A stretch of DNA of 14,375 nucleotides, from NCBI GenBank assembly GCA_016196415.1, contig JACPXS010000023.1:1-14375 (forward strand), given 5' to 3'. This DNA comes from Candidatus Omnitrophota bacterium. Its GTDB lineage: Bacteria; Omnitrophota; Koll11; Aquiviventales; Aquiviventaceae. Positions 6,225-14,360 of this stretch are shown in pieces (position 1 is the first letter of the stretch; the number at the start of each line of letters is the position of its first letter). Made by a program: the position numbers and the translations under genes. Below the pieces are notes generated by a model. The model was not told where the DNA came from, did no database searches, and was given only the letters and a program-made list of their open reading frames with translations.

Positions 6225-6240
6225 GCCCGTCGTCTACCGT
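6225..6240. repeat. degenerate third tRNA-Asp 3'-end-like sequence
   Basis: GCCCGTCGTCTACCGT shares an exact CCCGTCGTC with the tRNA-Asp 3' end (591-599) and then CCGT with small gaps. It lies just where the conserved typA region begins, which makes it a candidate outer boundary for the nucleotidyltransferase/HTH cargo. The match is short and could be chance in GC-rich DNA. Confidence 0.25.
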
Positions 6241-6244
6241 CTTG

Positions 6245-6253
6245 TGGTATAGT
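6245..6253 (+). promoter_or_regulatory. extended -10 promoter of typA
   Basis: TGGTATAGT contains an extended -10 (TG, one base, TATAGT). No convincing -35 lies 17 bp upstream, as is common for extended -10 promoters. The start would be at about 6260, giving a leader of about 40 nt before the ATG at 6300 and excluding the in-frame GTG at 6255. Confidence 0.5.
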
Positions 6254-6299
6254 AGTGCCTTCCTCCGTCGACGGCACGCCGATTCGCTCGGGGAACCCC

Positions 6300-8126
6300 A
6301 TGGACGCCACGCGGCTCCGGAACATTGCGATCATCGCGCACGTGGACCACGGCAAGACGACCCTGGTCGACGCGATGCTGCGCCACACCAAGACGGTGCG
6401 CGGCCCCGCGCTGCCCGAGGGGGCCCTGATCATGGACTCGATGGACCTGGAGCGCGAGAAGGGGATCACGATCCGGGCCAAGAACTGCAGCCTGCGCTAC
6501 GGGGAGCACAAGATCAACCTCGTGGACACCCCGGGCCACGCGGACTTCGGCGGGGAGGTGGAGCGCACGCTGCGGATGGTGGACGGGGCGCTGCTGCTGG
6601 TCGACGCCAAAGAGGGCCCGATGCCGCAGACCAAGTTCGTCCTGCGCAAGGCGATCGGCCTGGGCCTGCCCGTCATCGTCGTGGTGAACAAGATCGACCG
6701 GCCGGACGCCCGGATCGACGACGTGGTCAACCGCACCTTCGACCTCTTCGTCGAGCTCAACGCCTCCTCCGTACAGCTCGACTTCCCCATCGTGTACACC
6801 TCCGCGACCCAGGGCACCGCCACCCGCGACCCGGCGAAGCCTGGGCGTGATGTGTCGGCCCTGTTCGAGACGATCATCGAGCGCATCCCGGCGCCCACCG
6901 TGAAGCCTGAGGAGCCGCTGCAGCTCTTGGTGCTGGCGCTCGCCTACGACGCCTACCAGGGCAAGATGGGGATCGGCAAGATCCACGCAGGGTCGCTGCG
7001 CACGCGGCAGCCCATCCTCCGCCTGACGCCGGACGGCCGGCGCGAGGCGGGGACGGCCACCGCGGTGCTGGCCTACCAGGGCCTGGAGCGGACGGCGATC
7101 GACGGCGCGGGCTGCGGGGAGATCGTGGCGGTGGCCGGCTTCGAGGAGATCGGCATCGGCGACACCATCACGGACCCCGAGCGGCCGGTGCAGCTGCCGC
7201 ACGTGGCGATTGAGGAGCCGACGCTGCGGATGACCTTCGCGGTCAACAAGAGCCCCTTCGCCGGCCGGGAGGGCCGCTACGTGACCTCCCGGATGGTGCG
7301 CGAGCGGCTCATGAAGGAGCTGGAGACGAACGTCGCCCTCCGGGTGGCGGACACCGACCGGCCCGATACGTTCCTCGTGTCCGGGCGGGGCGAGCTCCAC
7401 CTCGCGGTCCTCATCGAGACGATGCGGCGGGAGGGCTTCGAGCTGGAGGTCTCCCAGCCCGAGGTCGTGTACCGGGACCTCGACGGGGTGCGCTGCGAGC
7501 CCTACGAGATGCTCTCGCTCGACGTGCCGGCCGGCTACCAGGGAACGGTGCTGGAGGAGCTGGGGCGCCGGCGCGCGGAGATCCAGGACATGCAGCCGAC
7601 CCCCACCAGCGAGATCCACCTGGAAGCGCTCATCACCACCCGCGGCCTGCTGGGCCTCAAGAGCAGCCTGCTGAAGAAGACCCGCGGCACCGCCGTGGTC
7701 CACCACGTGTTCGATGCCTACGAGCCCCTCGTGGACGGCCTGCCGCCTCCGGAGCCGCACGGCTCCCTGGTGGCGACGGAGCCCGGCGCCAGCAGCGCCT
7801 ACGCGATGCTGAACGCCCAGGCGCGGGGCGAGCTCTTCATCGAGCCGGGGACGGAGGTCTACGCCGGGATGGTGGTGGGCCAGGCCGCCAAGGACCTGGA
7901 CGTGGACGTGAACATCTGCAAGCAGAAGAAGCTCACCAACGTCCGCTCGAAGGGCGAGGAGACGACCGACGCCCTGGTGCCCCCGCGCGAGATGACGCTG
8001 GAGCTGGCCCTCGAGTACGTCGGCCCGGATGAGCTCCTGGAGGTCACCCCGAAGTCGCTGCGCATCCGCAAGCGCATCGCCGACACCAAGCTGCGCCTGC
8101 GCGCCCGGCGCGCCGAGGGGCCGTAG
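6300..8126 (+). CDS. typA: translational GTPase TypA/BipA
   Basis: 608 residues, close to the usual TypA length (607 in E. coli). From this start the protein reads [20 protein letters not shown], matching the family's [19 protein letters not shown] opening. The GTPase motifs are intact: G1 AHVDHGKT (13-20), G2 with GITI (55-58), G3 DTPGH (76-80) and G4 NKID (130-133). EF-Tu-like domain 2 and EF-G-like domains follow. The TypA-specific C-terminus carries [12 protein letters not shown] and PKSLRIRKR, which contact the ribosome. TypA binds 70S ribosomes and helps 50S assembly, especially under cold or stress. An in-frame GTG at 6255 would add 15 residues but overlaps the promoter region. The aquaporin gene follows by 27 nt and is probably co-transcribed. 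Confidence 0.95.
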   Translation: MDATRLRNIAIIAHVDHGKTTLVDAMLRHTKTVRGPALPEGALIMDSMDLEREKGITIRAKNCSLRYGEHKINLVDTPGHADFGGEVERTLRMVDGALLLVDAKEGPMPQTKFVLRKAIGLGLPVIVVVNKIDRPDARIDDVVNRTFDLFVELNASSVQLDFPIVYTSATQGTATRDPAKPGRDVSALFETIIERIPAPTVKPEEPLQLLVLALAYDAYQGKMGIGKIHAGSLRTRQPILRLTPDGRREAGTATAVLAYQGLERTAIDGAGCGEIVAVAGFEEIGIGDTITDPERPVQLPHVAIEEPTLRMTFAVNKSPFAGREGRYVTSRMVRERLMKELETNVALRVADTDRPDTFLVSGRGELHLAVLIETMRREGFELEVSQPEVVYRDLDGVRCEPYEMLSLDVPAGYQGTVLEELGRRRAEIQDMQPTPTSEIHLEALITTRGLLGLKSSLLKKTRGTAVVHHVFDAYEPLVDGLPPPEPHGSLVATEPGASSAYAMLNAQARGELFIEPGTEVYAGMVVGQAAKDLDVDVNICKQKKLTNVRSKGEETTDALVPPREMTLELALEYVGPDELLEVTPKSLRIRKRIADTKLRLRARRAEGP

Positions 8127-8153
8127 CGCGCCGTACAACACAGGAGGCCGAGA

Positions 8154-8780
8154 ATGCGCAAAGCCGCGGTCGAGCTGATCGGGACGTTCTTCCTCGTGCT
8201 GGTCATCGGGTTGGCGGTCATCCCGCCCGGGGCCGGCGCCATGGCGCCGCTGGCGATCGGCGCGATCCTCATGGTCATGGTCTACGCCGGGGGCCCCATC
8301 TCCGGCGCGCACTACAACCCCGCCGTGACGCTGGCCGTGTGGCTTCGCGGCAGGTGTGACACGAAAGACGTCCCATCCTACGTGGGCGCCCAGGTCCTCG
8401 GCGCCACCTTGGCGGCCGGGCTCGTCGGCCTGTGCAAGCCGGAGGGCGTGGTGAGCCCCATGACGCTCGACATCGTGCCGGCGCTGCTGGTGGAGGGCGT
8501 CTTTACGTTTGCGCTGGCCTTCGTCGTCCTGAACGTCGCCACCTCCAAGACATCCGCGGGCAACTCCTACTTCGGTCTGGCCATCGGCTTCACCCTCCTG
8601 GCGGCCGCCTATGCGGGCGGGCCCATCTCCGGCGGGGCGTTCAACCCGGCGGTGGCCGTCGGCCTCGCCTGGATGGGGCTGAGCTCGTGGAGCAACCTGT
8701 GGATCTTCCTCGCGGCCAACCTCGCGGGCGGGGCGCTGGCCGCGCTCGCCTTTCGGCTCATCAACGCCGAGCAGCCCTAA
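8154..8780 (+). CDS. MIP/aquaporin-family channel
   Basis: 208 residues with six predicted membrane helices and two half-helices carrying NPA motifs: HYNPAVT (N55-P56-A57) and AFNPAVA (N164-P165-A166). The two halves are strikingly alike around these loops (YAGGPISG-x-x-[YF]-NPAV). The protein should form an inner-membrane channel for water or small neutral solutes. Its oddity is that the residue after the second NPA is Val167, where AqpZ and GlpF have the selectivity-filter Arg (NPAR). That predicts altered, possibly wider or more hydrophobic, selectivity; substrate assignment is therefore withheld. The start at 8154 has AGGAGG (8142-8147) upstream. It probably shares the typA transcript. 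Confidence 0.88.
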   Translation: MRKAAVELIGTFFLVLVIGLAVIPPGAGAMAPLAIGAILMVMVYAGGPISGAHYNPAVTLAVWLRGRCDTKDVPSYVGAQVLGATLAAGLVGLCKPEGVVSPMTLDIVPALLVEGVFTFALAFVVLNVATSKTSAGNSYFGLAIGFTLLAAAYAGGPISGGAFNPAVAVGLAWMGLSSWSNLWIFLAANLAGGALAALAFRLINAEQP

Positions 8781-8797
8781 CGCCAGGAGGATTGTGG

Positions 8798-8826
8798 TTG
8801 ACAGGCCGAAACCTGGGTGGTAGTCT
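8798..8826 (+). promoter_or_regulatory. candidate sigma70 promoter for infA-csp-lpxD
   Basis: A perfect TTGACA (8798-8803), a 17-bp spacer and TAGTCT (8821-8826), which keeps the key T-A...T positions of the -10. The start would be near 8833, giving a leader of about 80 nt that contains the hairpin at 8863-8890. Confidence 0.5.
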
Positions 8827-8862
8827 CAATCGGTATTTTTCAGCTTTCACTTGACCGGCGAA

Positions 8863-8890
8863 CCCGTGGGGCTGCGAGATGCCCCGCGGG
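8863..8890 (+). promoter_or_regulatory. GC-rich hairpin in the infA leader
   Basis: CCCGTGGGGC pairs with GCCCCGCGGG (10 bp, one T-G wobble) around the loop TGCGAGAT. It ends 21 nt before the infA start and has no T tract, so it is not a terminator. It lies in the predicted 5' untranslated region and could affect translation or RNA stability. The upstream ATG at 8879 sits in the loop and adds residues foreign to IF-1, another reason to prefer the start at 8912. Confidence 0.5.
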
Positions 8891-8911
8891 TGTTGCGTTG
8901 ATGGGGCTACG

Positions 8912-9133
8912 ATGCCGAAGGAAGACTCAATCGATGTGGAGGGCCGCGTCGTGGAGCGGCTGCGCAACGCGCGGTTCCGGATCGAGCTGAAGGGCGGCCA
9001 CCGGGTCCTGGGCTACGTGGCGGGGAAGATCCGCCACCAGTCGCGCCGGATCCTGGAGGGGGACACCGTCGGCATGCAGCTCTCCCCCTATGACCTGACG
9101 CAGGGCCGGATCGTGTATTGGCTCAAGCAGTAA
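8912..9133 (+). CDS. infA: translation initiation factor IF-1
   Basis: 73 residues, the normal IF-1 length (72 in E. coli). [17 protein letters not shown], then [37 protein letters not shown] and QGRIVYW match the single OB-fold of IF-1 throughout. IF-1 binds the 30S A site and helps IF-2/IF-3 select the initiator tRNA. The protein is more arginine-rich than E. coli IF-1. The start at 8912 has only a weak GGGG ribosome site. infA usually sits in the ribosomal-protein/secY region; here it stands with a cold-shock gene 29 nt downstream, so this copy may be an additional or relocated one. Confidence 0.93.
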   Translation: MPKEDSIDVEGRVVERLRNARFRIELKGGHRVLGYVAGKIRHQSRRILEGDTVGMQLSPYDLTQGRIVYWLKQ

Positions 9134-9162
9134 GCAACCGACTGAGAGGAGGTGATCGGGGC

Positions 9163-9366
9163 ATGGCGAAAGGTACCGTGAAGTGGTTCAGCGACCAGAA
9201 GGGCTATGGGTTCATCACCCCTGAGGATGGCTCGAAGGACGTGTTCGTCCACCATTCGGCGATCCAGGGTGAGGGATTCAAGTCGCTGCAGGAAGGGCAA
9301 AGCGTGGAGTTCGAGGTGACCAGCGGCCCGAAGGGTCCGCAGGCGGCGAACGTCGTCAAGCTGTAA
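9163..9366 (+). CDS. cold-shock domain protein (CspA family)
   Basis: 67 residues: [20 protein letters not shown] carries the RNP1 motif (KGYGFI), and [10 protein letters not shown] carries RNP2 (VFVHH). The rest completes a single cold-shock OB-fold that binds single-stranded RNA/DNA and melts RNA structure. A full-strength Shine-Dalgarno sequence, AGGAGGTGA (9147-9155), stands 7 nt before the ATG. A longer reading from 9118 overlaps the end of infA and is rejected. It lies between infA and lpxD in a likely operon. The perfect ribosome site suggests high expression. CspA paralogues cannot be told apart from this sequence. Confidence 0.94.
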   Translation: MAKGTVKWFSDQKGYGFITPEDGSKDVFVHHSAIQGEGFKSLQEGQSVEFEVTSGPKGPQAANVVKL

Positions 9367-9392
9367 GCGCACCTTCACCCCGGGAGGGGGCC

Positions 9393-10466
9393 ATGGAACA
9401 GACGGTGGAAGCGATCGCCCGGCACCTCAAGGGCCGGTTGATCGGTGACGGGGCCACGCTGATCCATGGCGTGAACACGCTCGAGGCGGTCCAGCTGGGC
9501 GAGCTGAGCTTTGCCGACACCCCCAGACGCCTGGCGCAGGCGCTGGCCACGCCCGCCTCGGCGGTCATCGTGTGCTCGGACGTGGGCGAGCTCGGCGGCA
9601 AATCGGGTATCAGCGTCTCGAACCCGAAGCTCGCCTTTGCCCTCGTCCTGGACCTGTTCCACCCTGCCGTCATCCCGGAAGGCCACATCCATCCCACCGC
9701 GGTGCTCGGGGAGCGCGTGCAGCTCGGCGAGGGGATTTCCATCCGCGCCCATGCGGTCCTGGGGGACGAGGTGTCTGTCGGACGGGGCACGATCATCGAG
9801 GCGGGCGCGGTGCTCGGGGACGGGGTCTCGGTGGGCGAGCAGTGCCTCATCGGCCCCAACGTCGTCATCTACCGGCAGACCCACGTGGGCAGCCGCGTGC
9901 GCATCCATGGAGGCACCGTGATTGGCGGGGACGGGTTCGGCTACGTCTTCCACGAGGGGCGCCACGTCAAGGTGCCGCAGGTGGGCAACGTCATCATCGA
10001 GGACGACGTGGAGATCGGCTGCAACGTCTGCATCGACCGCGCCACCATCGGCTCGACGCTGATCAAGCGCGGCACCAAGATCGACAACCTGGTCCAGATC
10101 GGGCACAACAACCGCATCGGGGAGCACGTCATCATCACGGGCCAGGGGGGATTTTCGGGCAGCGTGACCGTGGGGAACTACGCCGTGTTCGGCGGGCGGG
10201 CCGGCGTGACCGACCACGTGACGATCGGCGAAGGCGCCCAGGTCGGCCTCTGCAGCGTCGTGACCAAGTCAGTCGCCCCCGGCGAGGCGGTGTGGGGCTA
10301 CCCCGCGCGCCCCATCAGCAGCACCAAGCACCAGCTCGCCTCCCTCGCGCGCCTCCCCGCGTTCCTGAAGCGTCTCGCGAGGCTCGAGCGACGGGTGCAA
10401 GAGGGTCGCTCATCCTCAGCCCGGTCTCAGCACGCCGCACGATCAGTCCCTCCATTACACCCTTGA
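9393..10466 (+). CDS. lpxD: UDP-3-O-(3-hydroxyacyl)glucosamine N-acyltransferase LpxD
   Basis: 357 residues. The N-terminal domain (1-100) has the LpxD uridine-binding layout (GVNTLEAVQLGELSFAD; ISVSNPKLAFALVLDLF). Residues 100-330 are a left-handed beta-helix of hexapeptide repeats. The likely catalytic base is His238 in LVQIGHNNRIGEH, equivalent to H239 of E. coli. GGTVIGGDGFGYVF and IDRATIGSTLI are further LpxD signatures, and LPAFLKRLARLERRV is the usual C-terminal helix. LpxD adds the second acyl chain in lipid A synthesis on the cytoplasmic side, which marks the organism as outer-membrane-bearing. The ribosome site GGGAGGGGG precedes the ATG. A tail of about 20 Ser/Arg-rich residues is extra. 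Its stop lies 1 nt from the convergent response-regulator stop. Confidence 0.94.
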   Translation: MEQTVEAIARHLKGRLIGDGATLIHGVNTLEAVQLGELSFADTPRRLAQALATPASAVIVCSDVGELGGKSGISVSNPKLAFALVLDLFHPAVIPEGHIHPTAVLGERVQLGEGISIRAHAVLGDEVSVGRGTIIEAGAVLGDGVSVGEQCLIGPNVVIYRQTHVGSRVRIHGGTVIGGDGFGYVFHEGRHVKVPQVGNVIIEDDVEIGCNVCIDRATIGSTLIKRGTKIDNLVQIGHNNRIGEHVIITGQGGFSGSVTVGNYAVFGGRAGVTDHVTIGEGAQVGLCSVVTKSVAPGEAVWGYPARPISSTKHQLASLARLPAFLKRLARLERRVQEGRSSSARSQHAARSVPPLHP

Positions 10467-10467
10467 A

Positions 10468-10854
10468 CTAACCGACGGCGGCCGCGGGGGCCTGCAAGGT
10501 GTCGGCGATCTTCTCCACCAGCACCGAGAGCTGGTAGGGCTTCGCGAGGCAGCGGTCGACATCGACCATCCCGCGCTCGGCGAGCACGTGCCGCAGGCGG
10601 GAGGCGGTCACCACGAGAATGGGGATCGCCCGCGTTGCCTCGTGCGCCTGCAGCCGCCGGTGGACCTCCAGGCCGCTCAGGCCCGGCAGCACCAGGTCGA
10701 GCACGATGAGGTCCGGATGCTCCTCCATCGCCTTCCGCAACCCCTCGTCCCCGTCCATCGCCGAGAGCACCCGATAGCCGCGCTCCTGCAGGCGCAGCGT
10801 CAGGAGCAGGAGCTGCGTGGCCTCGTCCTCGATGACGAGGATGGTCTTGGGCAT
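10468..10854 (-). CDS. single-domain response regulator (REC only)
   Basis: 128 residues forming one receiver domain. The acidic pocket is E9-D10-E11, the phosphoacceptor Asp53 lies in DLIVLDLVLPG, and Thr83 and Lys105 (CLAKPYQ) complete the site. There is no output domain, so it should act by protein contact (CheY/Spo0F-like) or as a phosphate shuttle. It is the last gene of a minus-strand operon, 6 nt after the REC-HisKA_2 kinase stop. The ribosome site is weak, which suggests coupling. It converges with lpxD with a 1-nt gap and no visible terminator between them. Confidence 0.9.
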   Translation of the reverse strand: MPKTILVIEDEATQLLLLTLRLQERGYRVLSAMDGDEGLRKAMEEHPDLIVLDLVLPGLSGLEVHRRLQAHEATRAIPILVVTASRLRHVLAERGMVDVDRCLAKPYQLSVLVEKIADTLQAPAAAVG

Positions 10855-10860
10855 CCGTGA

Positions 10861-12120
10861 TTACGCGGCGACCGGGTCGCCGTCGCGCACGGCCGCCTGG
10901 ACCGGCGAGAACCGGATGGTGAACGACGCCCCGCCGCCTTCGGCGCGGTCAAGCTGGATCTCCCCCTGCAGTTGGCTCACCAGGGCCGCCACGAGGCGCA
11001 GCCCCAGCGTCTCCGGGTTCGAGAGGCTCACGCGGGGCGGGACCCCGATGCCGGTGTCCTGCACCGTCAGAAGGAACCGGTCCTCGGCGAGCCGCCTGAG
11101 GCTGATGTCCACCTCGCCTCCGCGCCGGTCCGGGAAAGCGTGCTTGAAGGCGTTCGACACCAGCTCGTTGAGCAGGAGGCCGCAGGGGATCGCCGTGTCG
11201 ACCCCGAGGAAGATGGGCTCCACCTGGAGGCGCAGCTGAACCGCCTCGGCGGCGTACGAGCGCGCCAAGAGGCTCGCGAGGTCCCGCACGTAGGAGACCA
11301 TGTCGATGCTCGAGAGGTTGGCCGAGGCGTACAGCGTCTCGTGCACGAGCGCCATCGAGCGGATGCGGTTACGGCTGTCCTCGAACAGCTCCAGGAGCTG
11401 CGGGTCGGTGAGGTAGGTCGACTGCAGGCTCAGGAGGCTGGAGATCACCTGGAGGTTGTTCTTGACCCGGTGGTGGATCTCCCGGAGCAGCACCTCCTTC
11501 TCGCGCACCGACGCTTCCAGCTCCTCCTGCACCTGGCGGCGCGCGGCAATCTCCTCGTGCAGGGCCTGGTTGGACGCCACCAGGGCGGCCGTGCGTTCCC
11601 GCACCCGCTGCTCGAGCTGGTCGTGGGCCAGGCGCAGCGCCGCCTCCGCCCGGGCGCGCTCGCGGATCTCCTCCTGCAGCTCCGCGTTCACCAACGTCAG
11701 GGCCCGCTCCTGCTGCTGGATCCGCCGGGTCTTCTCGAACAGCTCCACGATGACCCCGACCTTGGCCCGCAGGACGTCGTCGTCGAACGGCTTCATCAGG
11801 TAATCGATTGCGCCGGCGTCGTACCCGCGGAAGACGTGGACGGGGTCCTTGTTGATGGCGGTGATGAAGATGATGGGGATGTCCCGGAATCGGGGCTGTT
11901 GCTTGACGCGCCGGGCGGTCTCGAACCCGTCCATCTCCGGCATCTGGACGTCGAGGAGCATCACCGCCACCTCGTGCTGCGACAACCGCTCCAACGCCTC
12001 CGCGCCGGAGGAGGCGGTGACGAGGCGGTAGCGCGGCTGCTTGAGGACCGCCTCGAGGGTCAGGAGGTTGTCCGGGCGGTCATCCACGAGCAGGATGGTG
12101 ACCGGTGACTCAGGCGGCAT
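10861..12120 (-). CDS. REC-HisKA_2 histidine kinase
   Basis: 419 residues. The N-terminal receiver domain has D13-D14, phosphoacceptor Asp57 (MLLDVQMPEMDG), Thr87 and Lys110. A long coiled coil (about 125-210) leads to a HisKA_2 dimerisation domain, with His217 in EIHHRVKNNLQ as the likely phosphorylated residue. The HATPase follows, with N318-E319-x3-N323 and D355-TGIG. There is no membrane segment, so it is cytoplasmic. The order REC first, kinase second makes it a relay switch that can be controlled by phosphorylation from another kinase, most simply the hybrid kinase upstream. The start overlaps that gene's end by 11 nt. Little Shine-Dalgarno signal is seen, consistent with translational coupling. 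Confidence 0.9.
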   Translation of the reverse strand: MPPESPVTILLVDDRPDNLLTLEAVLKQPRYRLVTASSGAEALERLSQHEVAVMLLDVQMPEMDGFETARRVKQQPRFRDIPIIFITAINKDPVHVFRGYDAGAIDYLMKPFDDDVLRAKVGVIVELFEKTRRIQQQERALTLVNAELQEEIRERARAEAALRLAHDQLEQRVRERTAALVASNQALHEEIAARRQVQEELEASVREKEVLLREIHHRVKNNLQVISSLLSLQSTYLTDPQLLELFEDSRNRIRSMALVHETLYASANLSSIDMVSYVRDLASLLARSYAAEAVQLRLQVEPIFLGVDTAIPCGLLLNELVSNAFKHAFPDRRGGEVDISLRRLAEDRFLLTVQDTGIGVPPRVSLSNPETLGLRLVAALVSQLQGEIQLDRAEGGGASFTIRFSPVQAAVRDGDPVAA

Positions 12121-14149
12121 GCTCAGCGGCCGGCTCGGCCTTCTTGAGCCAGGCGTACACCAGCGCCAGGAGGTTGTCCGGGTCCACCGGCTTGGTCACG
12201 TAATCCGACGCCCCGGCCCCCAGGCACTGCTCCCGGTCGCCCTTCATGGCCTTGGCGGTCAGGGCGATGACCGGCAGCTCTTTCAGCTCGGGGATCCGGC
12301 GGATCGACTGGATGGCCTCGATCCCGTCCATCTCCGGCATCATGATGTCCATCAGGACCAGGCTCACGTCGGGCGCCTCCTGGAGCACCTGCAGCCCCAG
12401 CCGGCCGTTCTCCGCGGAGCGCACCTTCAACCCGCGGCCCTCCAGCACCGTCGTGACGGCGAAGATGTTCCGCCGGTCGTCGTCGATGACGAGGACCGTC
12501 TTGCCGCTGAAGTCCGCATCCTCCGGCAGCGGCGGGATGGGCGCCGGCGCCGCTAGCTCCTGCTCGATGGGCGCCGACTCCGGCACGGCGTAACGCTGCG
12601 GCAGGTAGAGCGTGAACGTGCTGCCCTCCCCCGGGGCGCTGGCCACCTCGATCTGGCCTCCGAGCAGCCGCGCGATCTCCCGGCTGATCGTCAGGCCCAG
12701 CCCCGTCCCACCGTATTTCCGGCTCGTCGTCCCGTCGGCCTGCTGGAACGCCTCGAAGATGAGCTGCTGCTTGGCCTTCGCGATCCCGATGCCGGTGTCC
12801 TGCACGGCGAATGCCAGCATCGGCTCTTTGCCGTCCTCGCGGTCGAGCTGAGCCAGCCGGCCCCCGGCCAAGCCGACGGTCAGCGACACCCGGCCCTTCT
12901 CGGTGAACTTGAAGGCATTGGAGAGCAGATTCTTCAGCACCTGCTGGAGCCGGTTCACGTCCGTCACCATGGCCGCGGGCAGCCCGTCTTCCGCCTTGAC
13001 GAAGAATTCCAGCCCGCGCGTCTCGGCCACCGGCCGGAACGCCTGCTCAAGGTGGTCGCACACCTCCTGCAGCTGGACGGAGCTCGGCTCGATGCGCATC
13101 TTGCCGGCCTCCACCTTGGAGAGGTCGAGGATCTCGTTGATGAGCGAGAGGAGGTCGCAGCCGGAGCTGTAGACCGTGTTGGCGAACGTCACCTGCTCCG
13201 GCGTGAGGTTGCCGTCCTTGTTGCCGGCCAGCGTCTTGGAGAGCAGGAGGAGGCTGTTGAGCGGGGTGCGCAGCTCGTGGGACATGTTTGCGAGGAACTC
13301 GGACTTGTACTTCGAGATGAGCGAGAGCTGCTCCGCTTTCTCCTCGAGCGAGCGGCTGGCCAGCTCCACCTCGGTGTTCTTCAGCTCGAGGAGCTTGGCC
13401 TTCTCGTTGAGCTCGTTGGCCTGCGCCTCCAGCTCGGCGTTGGACTGCTTGACCTGCTGCAGCAGCTCCTCCGTCCGGACGATGGAGGAGATCATGTTGA
13501 GGATGACGCCGATGTTGTCCATCAGCTGGTTGAGGAAGTTGAGGCTGTTCTCGCTGAACGGCTCAAAGGAGGCCAGCTCGATGACCGCCTTGACGTCGCC
13601 TTCGAACAGCACCGGCAGCACGACGACGTTGCGCGGCCGGGCCTCCACGAGGCTGGAGCTGATGGGCGCGGCGTTGTCCGGCACATCGGAGAGCAGGATC
13701 CGCTTCTTCTCGAAGGCGCACTGGCCGACGAGCCCCTGCTTCAGGCGGTAGACCCGCTCCCCTTCCGTCTCTTCCGGAAATGCGTAGCTGGCGATGAGCC
13801 GCAGCTCGGCGGCCGGCTCGTCGCCCACGATGAAGAAGGTCCCCTGGTAGGCTCCGACCAGCGGGGTGAGCTCGGACATGACGAGCTGCGCCACCGAGGT
13901 GATGCTGCGCTGGCCCTGCATCATCTCCGTGAATCGCGCCAGGTGCGTCTTCAGCCAGTCCTGCTCCTGGTTCTTCTGCGTGGTCTCCTTGAGGTTCGCG
14001 ATCATCTGGTTGATGTTGTCCTTCAGCGCGGCCACCTCGCCCTGGGCCTGGACGGCGATGTGCCGGGTGAGGTCGCCCTTCGTCACCGCGGTGGACACCT
14101 CCGCAATGGCGCGCACCTGCGTGGTGAGGTTGCCGGCGAGCTGGTTCAC
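12110..14149 (-). CDS. hybrid histidine kinase: HAMP-GAF-HisKA-HATPase-REC (5' part frameshifted)
   Basis: 679 residues read from a GTG at 14149; the true gene starts beyond the window and its frame is broken at about 14165. In order: a HAMP module (about 1-52), a GAF domain (about 75-220), a coiled coil (221-280), HisKA with phospho-His291 ([15 protein letters not shown]), HATPase (N411, DTGIG 451-455, GGTGLGL near 480) and a receiver domain (D556-D558, Asp601 in [12 protein letters not shown], Thr631, Lys653). Proteins of this type usually carry many tandem HAMP modules that relay a signal. The GTG is only the first start codon after the TGA at the break; intact relatives read straight through from further HAMP modules. 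The stop overlaps the next kinase by 11 nt. Confidence 0.82.
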   Translation of the reverse strand: MNQLAGNLTTQVRAIAEVSTAVTKGDLTRHIAVQAQGEVAALKDNINQMIANLKETTQKNQEQDWLKTHLARFTEMMQGQRSITSVAQLVMSELTPLVGAYQGTFFIVGDEPAAELRLIASYAFPEETEGERVYRLKQGLVGQCAFEKKRILLSDVPDNAAPISSSLVEARPRNVVVLPVLFEGDVKAVIELASFEPFSENSLNFLNQLMDNIGVILNMISSIVRTEELLQQVKQSNAELEAQANELNEKAKLLELKNTEVELASRSLEEKAEQLSLISKYKSEFLANMSHELRTPLNSLLLLSKTLAGNKDGNLTPEQVTFANTVYSSGCDLLSLINEILDLSKVEAGKMRIEPSSVQLQEVCDHLEQAFRPVAETRGLEFFVKAEDGLPAAMVTDVNRLQQVLKNLLSNAFKFTEKGRVSLTVGLAGGRLAQLDREDGKEPMLAFAVQDTGIGIAKAKQQLIFEAFQQADGTTSRKYGGTGLGLTISREIARLLGGQIEVASAPGEGSTFTLYLPQRYAVPESAPIEQELAAPAPIPPLPEDADFSGKTVLVIDDDRRNIFAVTTVLEGRGLKVRSAENGRLGLQVLQEAPDVSLVLMDIMMPEMDGIEAIQSIRRIPELKELPVIALTAKAMKGDREQCLGAGASDYVTKPVDPDNLLALVYAWLKKAEPAAEHAA

Positions 14150-14360
14150 GTTGTCGGTGAGGTCTCACCTGGTCGGCGAAGGTGCGCAGCGTGTCGGTCA
14201 TGCTGTTGATGGTGTCGGCGAGGGCGGCGACTTCGCCCTTCGCCTCGAGGACGAACTTCTGGGCGAGGTCGCCGTTCGCCACCGCGGTGACGACCTTCAC
14301 GATGCCGCGGACCTGCTTGGTGAGGTTGGAGGCCATGACGTTCACGTTGTCGGTGAGGTC
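14144..14360. repeat. HAMP-module direct repeat, 21-bp exact copies
   Basis: The bases coding D-L-T-D-N-V-N are identical at 14340-14360 and 14144-14164 (minus strand sense). The offset is 196 bp, not a multiple of three, so the second copy lies in another frame. In relatives the modules are about 90 residues apart, so about 80 bp seem to be missing here. Both copies are seen directly; the expected spacing is from memory. Confidence 0.7.

Noticed and set aside
6255..6299. GTG start for typA giving 15 extra N-terminal residues
   Set aside because: It directly follows the TATAGT -10 box, so it would lie before the transcript start; the extra residues do not match TypA, whereas ATG 6300 gives the family-standard N-terminus.
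6234..8312. 692-codon minus-strand open frame
   Set aside because: It is the GC-rich shadow of typA; its residues are Arg/His/Val/Gly-rich filler without motifs, while the plus strand encodes a complete TypA.
8784..8823. Mini-ORF of nine codons (GTG 8794 to TAG 8823) behind AGGAGG
   Set aside because: The ribosome site is good, but the ORF lies over the predicted -35/-10 promoter and codes no recognisable peptide; probably chance.
8879..8911. ATG start for infA giving 11 extra residues
   Set aside because: It sits in the loop of the leader hairpin and adds residues not seen in IF-1; MPKED at 8912 is the family start.
9118..9162. ATG start for the cold-shock gene 15 codons upstream
   Set aside because: It overlaps the end of infA, whereas a perfect AGGAGGTGA stands 7 nt before the ATG at 9163.
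13052..14209. Long plus-strand frames opposite the kinase genes (also 10972-12108)
   Set aside because: Low-complexity Leu/Val/Glu/Arg shadows of the kinase genes; no domain signatures or ribosome sites.
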